DNA from: Sciurus carolinensis
Taxonomy: Eukaryota; Chordata; Mammalia; Rodentia; Sciuridae
Direction of reading: 5' to 3'
DNA length: 64,000 nucleotides
Assembly (NCBI RefSeq): GCF_902686445.1
Contig: NC_062232.1
Span: forward strand, 31,144,954 to 31,208,953
In this document: positions 43,952-55,562 of the stretch, piece by piece
Numbering within the stretch: position 1 is the first letter of the stretch
Layout of the letters: each line of letters opens with the position of its first letter
Made by a program: the position numbers and the translations under genes
The notes under the pieces: model-generated
What the model was told of the DNA's origin: nothing
The model's database searches: none
Seen by the model: the letters and a program-made list of their open reading frames with translations, nothing else

Positions 43952-44396
43952 TGTAACAGTGGTTCGCTTGCCCTTTTGAGTATAGCTCTGAGGCTTATTT
44001 TTAAAAGGGACATGTGTTTTCCTTTTCCTCATCTCCCTCTCCCCTTCTCTAACCTGGGGGCAGGGAACAAGGTTACCCTGTGCTGTCTGTGCTCCGTAGG
44101 AAGGAGGTATCTGCCAGAGGATCTAAGAAGTAAATTATCTCCCAAATTAACAAGTGAACGGTAACACACCTTCAGGGTACCCTGCGACTCCCTGTCAGGG
44201 CACACCTGGAAAGTGGTCTTTGAAGAACTCCTTTAAAATCCCCCTGTCCCTCCTGATGGGCAGAATCACAGCCTCTAGGACAGGAGTCCCCTGTGCTTCT
44301 CCTTTGCTAGCAAAGCAATACAACTTTTTCATTTTTCTCAAAACTGTGTCCTTGTTATTAAATTGGCATTGGGGACAAGGACTGAGCTTTGTTACA
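43952..44396 (+). mobile_element. Solo ERV1-type LTR, AAAC TSD
   Basis: TGTAACAG...CTTTGTTACA (445 bp) has a perfect 7-bp inverted terminus TGTAACA. AAAC flanks it at 43948-43951 and 44397-44400. Homologous to 41811-42291 along its length (gacaggagtcccctgtg, cctttgctagcaaagcaata). An internal AATTAACAAGTGAACGG block is shared too. Confidence 0.9.
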
Positions 44397-44539
44397 AAAC
44401 CATAGGAATGGTAGAATTTCAGCACAGAAACAGATTGGGGTGTGGGGTGGAAGTGAGTTTTTTCTCAAATATATCACAGAGGTTGCTGATATTCTTTTTT
44501 TTTTTTTGCTGATATTCTTAACTGAGATAAAACTAGTAT

Positions 44540-45447
44540 ATCACTCCAGCCTGACTGGATAGCACACGCCTGTAATCCTAGTGTTAGGTAGTAGCTAGCA
44601 ATGAGCAGTGAAATGCATGGCAAGGTCACAAGTGCTCCTTAAATTATTTTAGGGTCTTCTTTAAACTACTTCCAAAGTAAACGAGAAGGCAAAGGGTGGT
44701 AGTTAATTTGTAGAAAATAAACAGAAGCAAAGGAACTAATGGGAAAATATATCCAAAGAAAAGGATTAATGGGACTAACTCTTGACAGGGTCCATTGATT
44801 TGGATGTGAAGTCAGGAATTATGGCCAGAGGTGTCTCCAATTGTCTGGGAAGGAAGATTCCTTTAGAAGCACAGGCACACTAAGGTAACTTCTGACCAGC
44901 TATGGGCCCCAGCGCCTACATTAACATGGGATCGACTTGTGCAAGAAGCCCCCATAAATAGGATGGTCACCATGATAGTTCCAGAGAGGATCAACTAAGG
45001 TCAAAAACTCCACCGCCGACATGAAGGAGGAGTTGGACACCTGATTGTCAAAGAGTACAGAAGGTGGTCCGCAGTCCTCCTGGTAAACATCAAACAGTAA
45101 TAAATTTGGGGACAGCATTGTCTCCTTTGTCATTCTCTGCTCTGAGATGGCCCACTCTCTCTCTTGAGCATGCTCTCTGCTTGAACCTCACTTTGCTTTT
45201 ACTTTACTTTCACCTCACTTGCACTTATAGTAAAGTTCTCTTGCATGACTTTTAGTGTCTGACTAAATTTTCTTTCGTCAGAACACAAGAACCAAGGTTT
45301 GGAGTTTCAGCTCCCTGCTTTCCTGTGACACTAGTGGCTCAGGAGGCTGAGGCAAGAGGATTGTGAGTTCAAAGCCAGCAATTTAGGGTGGCTCAGTGGT
45401 AAAGCACCCCTGGGTTCAATCCATGATTCAAAAAAAAAATCACTCCA
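44540..45447 (+). mobile_element. B1-dID SINE carrying a solo LTR (nested)
   Basis: The SINE target repeat atcactcca stands at 44540-44548 and 45439-45447. The SINE halves are 44549-44581 (ggatagcacacgcctgtaat) and 45331-45438 (gtggctcaggaggctgaggc ... gggttcaatcc). Confidence 0.86.
44582..45330 (+). mobile_element. Solo ERV LTR, 749 bp, CTAG TSD
   Basis: TGTTAGGTAG...CCTGTGACA splits the B1 half of a SINE. CTAG stands at 44578-44581 and 45331-45334, and its removal restores the SINE (cctgtaatcctag-tggctcagg). AATAAA occurs at about 45100, followed by CT/ACTTT-rich sequence. No internal genes. Confidence 0.87.
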
Positions 45448-46160
45448 ATGTTTAATTTTTCCATTTTAGATTTTTGTGTGTGTGTGGGTAAGACTAGGAC
45501 TCAAATCTAGGACTTCATGCATGCAATTTAATCTTGTTTTAAAGAATGGTACCAATTCATCATGCCCTCTCACTTCTCCAGTCCCAAGTTCAACCTTCTG
45601 TGTCAAATTGACAGACTTTCACAGAATTTGGTTTTTCAGAGCTTTGCTCCATTACTCTATATACTTTTAAGTACATAGAAAGTTAGCATCTATTTATTTA
45701 TATTCCTTGGCAGTATATTACCATAGTAATTAAAATAGAAGTTTCAAATTTAGATGATAACAAGTAAGATAAATTATTTAACCTTTTTTCCCCAGATTTA
45801 ATGGCTAACAATGGACATTACAAAATCCAGGTTTTTATTTTCTGCAGGAAATGTTATTGTAAAATAATAGTAATACTTCACTTGGGCCTTCTAAGATAAA
45901 TGGGTGTTGTAATGGATGGAAGAGGGAAAGCGAAGTTACTAAGAACCCTAGAAAGATAAAATCTAAGGTAGTAAGAATTATAAGTAGTTTTTATTTATTT
46001 ATAGATTTTTATTTTAAAATATATAGTTTTTAAAAAATCATGAGCAAATGAATCCATTAATAATTAAATGTAAGATACCTACTTTTATAATATTCAGGGA
46101 ATTCAATGATCCTCATAGGAATACTGAGTTCAAAAACTGACTTTAATAACAGTTTGAGTC
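45448..46160. other. Unassigned AT-rich intergenic DNA
   Basis: No repeat or exon recognised. Confidence 0.5.
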
Positions 46161-46164
46161 AATT

Positions 46165-46312
46165 ACTTCATCTTTTAGATGAGGCTACGAGATCAGAGAG
46201 GTCCAGTGTCCGGCCCAAGCTCAAACAGCAAATGGGTTGACAGATCTGAACATGGATTCTGGGTTTTCTTGTGTCTCACCCAATATTTCTTCCACTGTGC
46301 CACAATCACTTT
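46165..46312 (-). repeat. MIR SINE
   Basis: ttttagatgaggctacgaga, gcccaagctcaaacagcaaa, cttccactgtgccacaatc: reverse MIR. Confidence 0.65.
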
Positions 46313-46597
46313 CACATGACCATCTCTACTGGCTGTTAAATACTGGAATTGCAGCAGGTTTTAAAATCCTAGACTCCCTGTTAGTATTGGTTCATGCTGT
46401 TAGATGTAGCTGTATCTTGTAATTGGAACTATACAATACAATGATAAACACTTATTTACAGCAAATGTCAGGATAGAAGATAAAAAGACAGGGCATGGGG
46501 CATCTGTCTTGCTGACTTTAGGTGGTAAAAGAATATAACTATGCTATGTACCTGGAGGGGACTGAGCATTGGGAGTAGTCTTCCAGCCCTTCTTTTT

Positions 46598-46824
46598 TGT
46601 TTTTTATTTCTTTTTTTTGGCGGGGGGAGGACCAGGGATGGAACCCAGGGGCACTCAACCACTGAGCCGCATCCCCAGCCCTTTTTTATATTTGATTTAG
46701 AGACTGGGTCTCGCTGAGTTACTTAGGGCTTCACCATTGCTGAGGTTGGCTTTGAACTCTCGATTCTCTTGCCTCAGCCTCCTGAGTGACTGGGATTATA
46801 GGTGTGCACCACCGTGCCCTGCTC
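46598..46824 (-). repeat. B1-dID SINE
   Basis: Full reverse-complement composite (ggaccagggatggaacccag ... gactgggattataggtgtgc). Confidence 0.88.
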
Positions 46825-47758
46825 TCCAACCATTCTGAACATTCAGGGTGCTTCTTTCCATTCCTTTACAATTCCTGCTGAAGTCAAGTAGATTCAGCAG
46901 ACTTAGTAATAAGAACTTTAAGTGACCCAAAGAACACTTACTGCAGAGTGCTGGAGCACTACCAGACTCTGTTGGACTTCAGATTGCAACATTTTGCTTA
47001 TGGCACATCATTTAGTGGGATTATACTTCTTTCTCATAGAAAGTCTTGGTATGGCCAGGGCACTTCCAGGTTTGAGAGTTGGTAACAGTCTACTAAGCAG
47101 TCCAGTGAAGACAACTGTAGGTTTTTTATTGGAAGCTCAGCCTGAAGGAGGGGAAAAAAAAGGAAAAGTTAAGTTGACTCTTCTACTACAGATATCATTC
47201 ATACTTGAGATATTTTATGGTCCATAGGTTTTAATGTTTTTATAATTAGGTCATATGAAGCCAAATACCTTCTAGATGTGGGAAGGACTTCTTTGGGGGG
47301 AAAATCATACAAAGATCTTTATTAGAAACATTGAAAAGCCAAGTGCAATTTCCTTAATAATAGCCCACCCAGTGAAAAAGAATTACTTCAACTTCTCTTG
47401 GTACTTTAATCTCAGTGCTGACAAAATGAAGGCCGGTTGGCAATTTAACAGTTCCTTGGCTCTTAGCTGAAAGAAAATAAAATAAATGGAGTGTTACTAA
47501 TGTGTGAGGTATCTGTGCAGTCTCGCAGGTCCAAAGTTGACTTGTTTACCATATAGATCAAAATATATCCCAATTGCACTTTACTGAAGTTACATTCTCT
47601 TCATTATTTTATCCTCATTATTTTACATGATGCCTGATATATTCAAACCTCTTTGTATGTTGGCCTTGACACTGAATAAAAATCACATGGGAATCACATG
47701 TTCTCTTAAATTTTGCACTTGTAATTTGCTCTAAGATTTATGCAAACACACTCCAAGT
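46825..47758. other. Unassigned intergenic DNA
   Basis: No repeat or exon recognised. Confidence 0.5.
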
Positions 47759-47759
47759 A

Positions 47760-48770
47760 AAAATGGGCACAGTATCTAAACAGACACTTCTCTAAAGAAA
47801 ACATATAAATGGCCAATAAGCACATGAAAAGATGCTCAAGATCACTAATCATTAGGGAAATGCAAATCAAAATTGCAATAAGATACCACTCCAGCCAGGC
47901 ACAGTGGCACATACCTGTAATCCCAGTGGCTGGGAAATTGAGGCAGGAGAATAGCAAGTTCAAAGCCAGCCTCAGCAACTTAACAAGGCCCTCAGCAACT
48001 CAGTGAGACTCTGTCTCTAAATAAAAATACAAAAAAGGGCTGGGGATGTGGCTCAGTGGTTAAGTATCTCTGGGTTCAATCCCTGGCACACACACAAAAA
48101 AGATACCACTCCATACATACTATGCTGGCTATAATAATAATGAACAGACAATAATAAGTGTTGGTGAGTTTGCAGAGAAGCTGGAATCCTCATAGTTTAA
48201 GCATAAAGTACCAGATGACCCAGCAATTCTACTCCTAGGTATACATCCAAGAAAAACAAAAACATGTCCATGAATGCAAGAACTGTTACCTGAATGTTCA
48301 TAGAAGTATTATTGACAATAGCCAAAAAAGGAACAGCCAAAATATCCATCAGCCAGTCAATGGATGAATAAAATGTGCTATGTCCATAAGGGAGAATATT
48401 ATTCAGCAAAATAAACGAATGAAGTAAGGATAAATGTTACAACATATATGAACCTTGTCAACGTGCTAAGTGAAAGAAGCCAGTCACAACAGATTACGTG
48501 TTGTGTAATTCCATTTATAGGAAATGTCCCCACTAGGCAATTTTGTAGAGGCAGAAAGCAAATTAGTGCTCACCTAAACTGGAGGATTGGGAGATAATAA
48601 AGGGTGACTTATTGGTTATAGGGTTTCTATTTGACATGCTGAAATGTTCTAAAATGGATTTCAGTGATGATTGCATAATTCTGTAAATATACTAAATACC
48701 ATTGAAATGCACACTTCAAATGGGTGAATTGCATGGTATATAAATTATCTCAATAAAGCTCTTATGCATA
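47760..48770 (+). mobile_element. Old L1 fragment interrupted by a SINE
   Basis: L1 ORF2 C-terminal homology (gggaaatgcaaatcaaaatt..., gacccagcaattctactcct...) and a 3' UTR to tatctcaataaagctctta. Many frame breaks and non-squirrel-specific sequence suggest an ancient (L1M-type) copy. Confidence 0.78.
47881..48112 (+). repeat. B1-dID SINE in L1, 12-bp TSD
   Basis: agataccactcc stands at 47881-47892 and 48101-48112. A full-length, well-preserved composite lies between (gccaggcacagtggcacata ... gggctggggatgtggctcag). Confidence 0.92.
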
Positions 48771-49450
48771 CGTATACACATGTATCTATATTTTTTCTCA
48801 AAGACTTTCTGTGAATGCATGTGTTTTAATGCAAATATCATGGGTATAACTCTTTATCTTCTGTGGACCTTTTAGCAATGCTCTGCAACTGTCTTTTAGC
48901 ATCATCTTACATTTTCCATCCGATAGATGTAGGGAAAAGCACATCTGGGAGAAGGGAATGCTTAGGGAGAAAAGCACGCATCCTAAACCTGTCCCAAATT
49001 GTTCATCTCTTTGAGAAATAAGATGTGTATGAAATATGTAACTTACACTGTGGTTTACTTCCACAATTATGTTTGAGTTCCTTAATTGGCATTGCACTGA
49101 GGCAAAGACTGTGGGAAAACAAAGATAAGCGAGACAGTGATTGCTGTCTAAATGGTTAACAGTGCATAAGTGAATGAATGAAATGAAACAAATGAAAGTT
49201 CAACTAGTAGTCTGTAATATAAACCATAGAGGTACCTGGGGTGAAGGGGTTGTTTAAGTACAGCAGTATAGAACAAGTTGCTTTCTGGGTAGCCAGATCA
49301 GCAAAGGGGCATCATTTTTATTCAGTGAATGTAAAGCACATGACATTGGAGCCAGACACATGTCAAAGCAATTTTTCAGGCAAATTGATTTCTAGTATGT
49401 GTTGAAGGTTTTATTCAAACATATAGCAAGTGAAGGTGAAGAATCTTAAA
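48771..49450. other. Unassigned intergenic DNA
   Basis: No repeat or exon recognised. Confidence 0.45.
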
Positions 49451-49454
49451 TAGG

Positions 49455-49860
49455 ATTTAAAAAAATTTTTTTGAAGTCAAATACACACGACCAAATACAT
49501 TAATCTTAAATTTACAGCTTGATGAATTTTTACACCTGTGTAACTAGAAGCTAGATCATGGTCCAGAACATTCCTTCTACCAAAAAACTCCCTCATGCTC
49601 CTTCTCAGTAGATACTATTTTATCTCACCCCATAACCACTGATGAGTGTTGCCTATTTTTGAGTTTCATATAAATGAAATCACACCACATATCCTCTTTG
49701 TGCCTGGTTTTCTTTGATTCTACCAAAAAGAAAAAAAAAACCTGGGAACATCATCCATGTTTTTGCATGTGGTAGTTCATTTCTTCTAATTGTTGTATAG
49801 GAGTCCTTTGTACAACTATACCACAATTTGTCCAGTTGCACACAGCGGATTATGGGACTT
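49455..49860 (-). repeat. Ancient L1M-type 3' remnant
   Basis: ttacagcttgatgaattttt, catataaatgaaatcacacc and tgttgtataggagtcctttg resemble old L1 3' UTR sequence in reverse. Confidence 0.5.
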
Positions 49861-50008
49861 CTCAGTCTCCATAAGTATGTGAACCAATTCCTATCAGTCA
49901 ATCTCTCTTTGTTTATCCTTATCTACCTATTTCCTATTGGTTCTGTTTCTCTGGAGAACACTGACCAGGGCTCTAAATCTCATCAATGTCCATTAAAAAA
50001 TGCTCAGA

Positions 50009-50220
50009 TAAACTGGGTGCAGTGGTGTATGCCTACAATCCCAGTGACTCGAGAGGCTGAGGCAGGAAGACTGCAAGTTTGAGGCTAGTCTCAGCAATTT
50101 AGTGGGGGTCCTAAACAACTCGGTGAGACCCTGCCTCAAAATAAAATATAGAAAGGGCTGGGGATATGGCTTAGTGGTTAAGTGTCCCTGGGTTTAATCC
50201 CTGGTACCAAAAAAAATTTA
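50009..50220 (+). repeat. B1-dID SINE
   Basis: Full composite (actgggtgcagtggtgtatg ... gggctggggatatggcttag), A tail. Confidence 0.88.
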
Positions 50221-50516
50221 AAAAGAAAGGAAAAAATCCTCAAATATTTTATCAGAAATGATGCTAAATATTTTCCAGGAGAGGTTGTAAGTAACATCCT
50301 AAAAATTATCTGCTCCAGTCCACCTTTGCAGAGGCTAGAAAAAATTTCTATTTCCACAGACCTAGGGTCAATGCCAGATATGCCATTTATCAATTTATGA
50401 TCTTTGGTAAACTATTTTTTACTTTGCTATAAGATGGAGATAATAATAATCTACTTCACAGGTCTAGTCTTAAGGTTTTAATATTTGGCATAGAGAAAAT
50501 GTTCATTCTAGTTTGC

Positions 50517-50585
50517 ATTCCTTCCCTCCCTCCCTTCCTACCTTCCTTCCTTCCTTTTTAACCTTCCTTCCTTCCTTCCTTCTTC
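50517..50585. repeat. (CCTT)n microsatellite, imperfect
   Basis: CCTTC/CCTT units with interruptions. Confidence 0.9.
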
Positions 50586-50869
50586 TTTGAGAGCTCAAGC
50601 AGGAGTTGATAAAGGAAAGTAATGATAGTATTGAGCTCTTATAATTATCTTAACAAATGAAGAAATTCTATGGTGACATTGGAGAAAGTGGGAGGGTGGA
50701 GCATGATGGGAAAGAAAAAAGAACAAAGGGAAAAGAATTAAAAACGTAGGAGGGCAAGACATCATGTCCCCATCCTTAAAATAAAGTTCTCCATGGGGGT
50801 GGAGAGGTGGTGAGCTGAATAGAACACCTGATATCATGAAAATTAAGTCTCATTGTCTATATCAATATT

Positions 50870-51110
50870 AAGCACCCAAGAAAATAGACAGATTCAGCCT
50901 TAGCGGTAGATTACAAGTAGATTTGCACTGAATTGAAAATATGTCCATGTGAAAGTATATTAAAATTAAAATCTCATTTGCATATATAATATCAGTTAGA
51001 GCAAATGTTCATTGCATGACAATGCTCCCTTTAGGAGAGGCCATTAGGTTGATTTGCATTCATTTAAATGTGCATGTGGTACCTTGATTTTTGTCTGTGC
51101 AATTACTAGG
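50870..51110. promoter_or_regulatory. Candidate noncoding element with octamer motifs
   Basis: A repeat-free AT-rich block with two exact POU octamers ATTTGCAT (50976-50983 and 51052-51059), a partial ATTTGC at 50921 and GCAAAT at 51001. No coding frame. The regulatory role is inferred from motif clustering alone. Confidence 0.3.
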
Positions 51111-51369
51111 GTAGTTAATACATTGTGCTATTAAAACAGATAAAAGACTGCACAGAAGCTGTAACACACAAATGTGACAATTGATGGGTTGAGTGGAAGG
51201 AAAGGGTCTCACATAAACATCTGCCCTTTGTGCAGTGGGGCAAAGGAACTGAAACCGATTGTTCCACACAGATCTCTCCTCACCCAGTGTTATTCTTATG
51301 GCCTGGATTCAGGAAGAAATTAAGAGCCATTTTTATAATAAGCAAACTAAATAATTCAATTACATGGTA

Positions 51370-51902
51370 TGTTAAAAGGTGTGGTAGATTGCAAATATGG
51401 ACAGAAATTATTCCAATCCCTGTATGCACACTCTTTACCATGTTGTTTTGCAAAGTGACTTTGCTTTCTTAGCAGTAAATATTGGAGTCTGCTTCTCAAC
51501 CCCTTAAATCTGGGATGGCCATGTGACTTCTTTGACCAATAGGATAATAGGAAATAAAGTATAAGCACAAGTCAAAATTTGAAAAGTGCTAGCTCTCTGG
51601 GGCTTGTTCCCTTACCGCCCTTGGAACCCTGAGACATCACCTGAATGAACCCAAGGAAGCCTGCTGAGAGATGAGAAAACTACATGGAAGAGAACACAAG
51701 AGTTCCAGGTGACATCTTGTCAAACACTGACCTACCAGGAGGTCACAGATGAATGAACAAACCCAGAACAAACCAGCCTAGTCAGTCCAGGTTAGAATAA
51801 CTCTTCAGTCAAAGCAGAGTATCATGAGCTCAATAAAATGGTTCTTATTTTAAGTCACTAGCTTTGGGGTGTTTTGTTACACAGCAATATCTAATTGGTA
51901 CA
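51370..51902 (+). repeat. MLT1-type ERVL-MaLR LTR
   Basis: ggtgtggtagattgcaaata ... aataaaatggttcttatttt, aagtcactagctttggggtg, ttttgttacacagcaatatc: the standard MLT1 3' end. Confidence 0.75.
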
Positions 51903-52420
51903 AGAAGGTTATGATGAGTGCAGAGATAAATAAATCAGAGGAGGGCAGAGTAGAAGTACAAATATGTGGGGGATGTTGACATTTTAAATAACTTTGTCAG
52001 AGAGGGACTTTAAACACTTGAAAAAGATAAGGAAGTGACTCATGCTATTTAAGAAATGAACAAGCTTGACAAGGAAAATAGCAAGTGGAATGTTCCTGAG
52101 GCCTAGCAGGTCTGGCTCTTGTTGAAGTGAAGCAAGGAGGTCAGAGTGCCTGGTCACTGTAGGAGATGAAGGCAGAGAGGTAGCAAGGGGCCAGATATTC
52201 CAGGAGTTCACCACTACGTTTGTGATGAGATTTCCAATGAAGTTGGGACTCCTGTGGCTTGCTGTGTCCCAAATGAGACTATGCTAACTAATTATTCCAG
52301 CAATAGAAAATGGACATGAGCTGGATCAATGAACTTCTCCCTCCTGGAAATGTGAAAGTTGAGACAGAGACCCAGAAATTAGGAGGTATTGAAGCTGAAA
52401 GTCACCTTACTGGCTGTCTT
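51903..52420. other. Unassigned intergenic DNA
   Basis: Nothing recognised. Confidence 0.45.
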
Positions 52421-52424
52421 TGTT

Positions 52425-52960
52425 CAGGTTGCTGTAACAAAAATACTAGAAACTAGGTAGCTTAAACACTGTGTGGTGGTGCACACCTATAACCCCAGTG
52501 GCTCAGAAGATTGAGGAAGGAGGATTGCAAGTTCCTGGCCAGCCTCAGCAACTTAGGTCCTAAGAAACTTAGTGAGACCTTGTCTCAAAATAAAAAGTAA
52601 AAAGGCTTGGGGAGTGTCTCACTGGTTAAGTACCCCTGGGTTCAATCCCCAGTACCCAGAAAACAAAAAACAAAAAGAACTAGGTAGCTTAAAACCAACA
52701 GAAATTCATCATTCACCATCCTGGACTCTTGGATGTTTAAGACCAAGGTGCTGGCAGATTGGTTTCTGGTAAGGTCCATTTCTTTGTTCATTGATGGCCA
52801 TCTTCTTGCTAAGTCCTTGTATGGCAGAAGAGGCAAAGAGGACTCTGAGCGCTAATCCCATTCATGACATAATTATCTGTCAAAGGTCCTGCCTCTTAAT
52901 ACTATTACACTGGGCATTAGATTTCAGCATAATGAATTTTGAGAGGACTCAAACTTTCTG
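52425..52960 (-). repeat. MaLR LTR remnant interrupted by a SINE
   Basis: The left part gttcaggttgctgtaacaaa and the right part accaacagaaattcatcatt ... gtcctgcctcttaatactat are a MaLR (MST/MLT1-like) LTR in reverse, split at 52466. Confidence 0.7.
52451..52693 (+). repeat. B1-dID SINE with exact 16-bp TSD
   Basis: aactaggtagcttaaa stands at 52451-52466 and 52678-52693. The composite (ctgtgtggtggtgcacacct ... cccctgggttcaatccccag) lies between. Confidence 0.93.
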
Positions 52961-53334
52961 ACCTCAGCCCTGACTAAACTCAAACAACCCAGAATTCATA
53001 CCCAGCTCTGGTTACTGAATTTCAGGAGCTGGCCTGCTTCCTGTCCTTATCAAAGTTTGACAGTTGAACCTGTTTTTGAGTCAGTGGAATGCATCTGAAT
53101 CATTACAATGAATTTGCTCTAACACTCAATCTTTTTTTCTTAAATAAGCAAAGTTAATTTCTGTTGCTTGCAAATAAAAGCCTCAACTAATATAATTATC
53201 TTGTGATTTCTCTCTAGTTCTTTAATATATTCCTTCTCTTCTGAAATAAATTGTTAGTTTTTCAGAGACAGGAATAATTCCCTCAATTTATTTTGTACTC
53301 TTCTTCTACCCAGCTATGCTTATAGAACAAGATA

Positions 53335-53550
53335 ATAACAGCTGAGCATTCATTCAATGACTACAGTGCATCCAGCACAGAGCTGATGCTAAGAACTGAT
53401 GAAGATTATCTTATTTAAACTTTGCAATACTTCTGTGAACAATTAATCTGGTTATCTCCAATTTTTATAGATGAGGAAACAGAGGCCAGAGGGATGACAT
53501 GGCTAATGAATGGAGTAGGGACACCAATTCAGGTAATTTCATCCAGAAGC
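53335..53550 (-). repeat. MIR SINE, long
   Basis: gctgagcattcattcaatga, cttatttaaactttgcaata, tttatagatgaggaaacaga: near full-length reverse MIR. Confidence 0.75.
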
Positions 53551-53574
53551 CCAGAATTTTTCTTTTTTTTCTTT

Positions 53575-53578
53575 TCTC

Positions 53579-53609
<31 letters not shown>

Positions 53610-53823
53610 TACCTGGTATTTAACCCAGGGGTGCATAACCACTTTTTATTTTATTTTATTTTATTTTTTTTACCCTTTTAAATTTTTATTTAGAGACAGG
53701 GTCTCGCTGAATTGCTCAGGGCCTTGCTAAGTTGCTGAGGCTGGCTTTGAACTTGTGATTCTCCTGCCTCAGCCTTCTGAGCTTCTGGGATTACAGGTGT
53801 ACACCACCACCACACCTGGCTAG
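53575..53823 (-). repeat. B1-dID SINE with expanded T/TTTTA tracts
   Basis: A long T tail, gtacctggtatttaacccag, a (TTTTA)n expansion at 53643-53670, then gagacagggtctcgctgaat to gggattacaggtgtacacca. Confidence 0.87.
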
Positions 53824-54123
53824 GAGCCCAGATTCTGTCCAGGACTCAGTACTTAATGGGTACTTAAAATATGTGTGCATTGATTCACTGAGAAGTACCA
53901 AGTATTCACAGAATCACCTGGGATGACCAGCTGACCTTCATCACCCAGGCAGGGTTGCTCCAGCATCCCTCCACTGGGAATACAATGGTGTCATTTTAGG
54001 AGCTCACTATCAGTGACAAGTTAGGTGGTATCGTGTCCTGATTGCAGACATCTCCTGATGTGAGCAGATTGTCTCAGCTGCTCCAAACATATAGTGGCCC
54101 CCAGAAACCTACTGTTCCTACAT

Positions 54124-54360
54124 CAAAATTTTGTCATGACCTGAGTGCAATGGCACAATCCCAGTGACTCAGGGGGCTGAGGCAGGAGGATTCCAAGTTC
54201 AAGCCAGCTTTAGCAACTTAGTGAATCCCTAAGCAACTTAGAGAGACCGGGTCTCTAAATAAAATATAAAAAGAGGGCTGGGGATGTGACTCAGTGGTTA
54301 AGCACCTCTGGGTTCAATCCCCAGCACCAAAATAAATAAATAAAAATTTTGGCATGAAGT
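54124..54360 (+). repeat. B1-dID SINE with near-perfect TSD
   Basis: aaaattttg(t/g)catga occurs on both sides. Composite tgcaatggcacaatcccagt ... gggctggggatgtgactcag, tail (AAAT)n. Confidence 0.9.
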
Positions 54361-54454
54361 AAAAAACTTGAGACAATATGGCATTTCAAATGAGAACTCT
54401 ATAGCATACCAGGGAAGAAAATGTAAGAAGTCTTGGATAGAGAATCAATTATCT

Positions 54455-54603
54455 ATAGTAATAAAAACATTAATATATTATTCATTCATGAAGATCTTTA
54501 CATATATATGACATTCTTTCTAACAACCCTTTTCATGCCCACTTTACTGATAGTGAAACTGAGACTCACAAATTTAAATGCTTTGTCCTAGTATAACTCC
54601 CAG
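54455..54603 (-). repeat. MIR SINE remnant
   Basis: cttttcatgcccactttact, gatagtgaaactgagactca: reverse MIR. Confidence 0.55.
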
Positions 54604-54699
54604 CCTTAGGGTGCTACATTCAGTTACCTGGGAATACAAAATATTCAACCCTTAGACCCAGACACTGCAAATACCAGTTATTGCTCTCCTTCTGAGCTT

Positions 54700-54960
54700 G
54701 CAACACATCCTTTCTCCCTATTTCATTTGCCATTTAATTATGTGCTGCCCCATGACACTAGTGTGCTGCTCCGTAATTACAATCGTGTTATTTCTGTGCT
54801 GTGTGAATTCATTGTAATTTTACTTTTCAGACTTTTTCTTTTATGTGGGGTACTGATAAGAATGGAATATTTCCATGACAAAACAGATTAACCATCAGCT
54901 TATGATAGTTTAATGTCAAGATGAACTATGTACTAATGAAAAAAGGGTTGAATGGAATTA
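54700..54960. promoter_or_regulatory. Candidate noncoding element with homeodomain motifs
   Basis: A repeat-free block with TAATTA (54735-54740), palindromic GTAATTAC (54773-54780) and further TAAT cores. No open frame. The regulatory role is inferred only. Confidence 0.3.
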
Positions 54961-55187
54961 GACTTAATGATTAAATGGACTTTGCACATTTTTCTTAAAA
55001 AAATCAAGCAACACATCAACTAGATTTTATATGATTTGCAAATATTAGTAATATGTAGAGGAATCTTTATCATAAAATATTCATTATTTGTTCTCTTAAG
55101 CATATCAGCTTTGCTTGTTCACATAGAATAGACAATGAAACAGAAACAGGTGTTACTTTTCATAAACTGGAGTTTAAAGAGTTGATA

Positions 55188-55220
<33 letters not shown>
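55188..55220. repeat. (CA)n microsatellite
   Basis: About 16 CA units. Confidence 0.96.
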
Positions 55221-55225
<5 letters not shown>

Positions 55226-55254
55226 GGAGGAAGAACTTTACCTCTTTTATTTAT

Positions 55255-55410
55255 ACCCATCCTAATGCATAGAAAAGTGTTTGGTACATAGTAGGTAAAT
55301 CAACACTCAAGTATTCCCTGAGCACCTACTACATGCGAGAGAATGTTCTAGGTACTGGAAGACAGGATTGAATAAAACAGAAATTCATGCTTTCATGGAG
55401 TTTATGGAGA
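55255..55410 (+). repeat. L2/MIR-type ancient fragments
   Basis: gtttggtacatagtaggtaa, gagcacctactacatgcgag, cagaaattcatgctttcatg. Confidence 0.5.
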
Positions 55411-55562
55411 ACAGAAAATGAAGAAAGAAATGAATATATTTACTATATAAAATGGTGATATGAACTATGGGGAAAAATAAAACAGGAGTGGAGGAGAGGG
55501 ACCTCTGGGAGTCAGGTGGGAGAGTCACTACTTGAAATAGGAAGTGAAGGAAGACCTTGTTG

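Noticed and set aside
41811..44396. One provirus with two LTRs
   Set aside because: Each LTR has its own 4-bp duplication and the interior is SINE/MIR, so two solo LTRs fit better.
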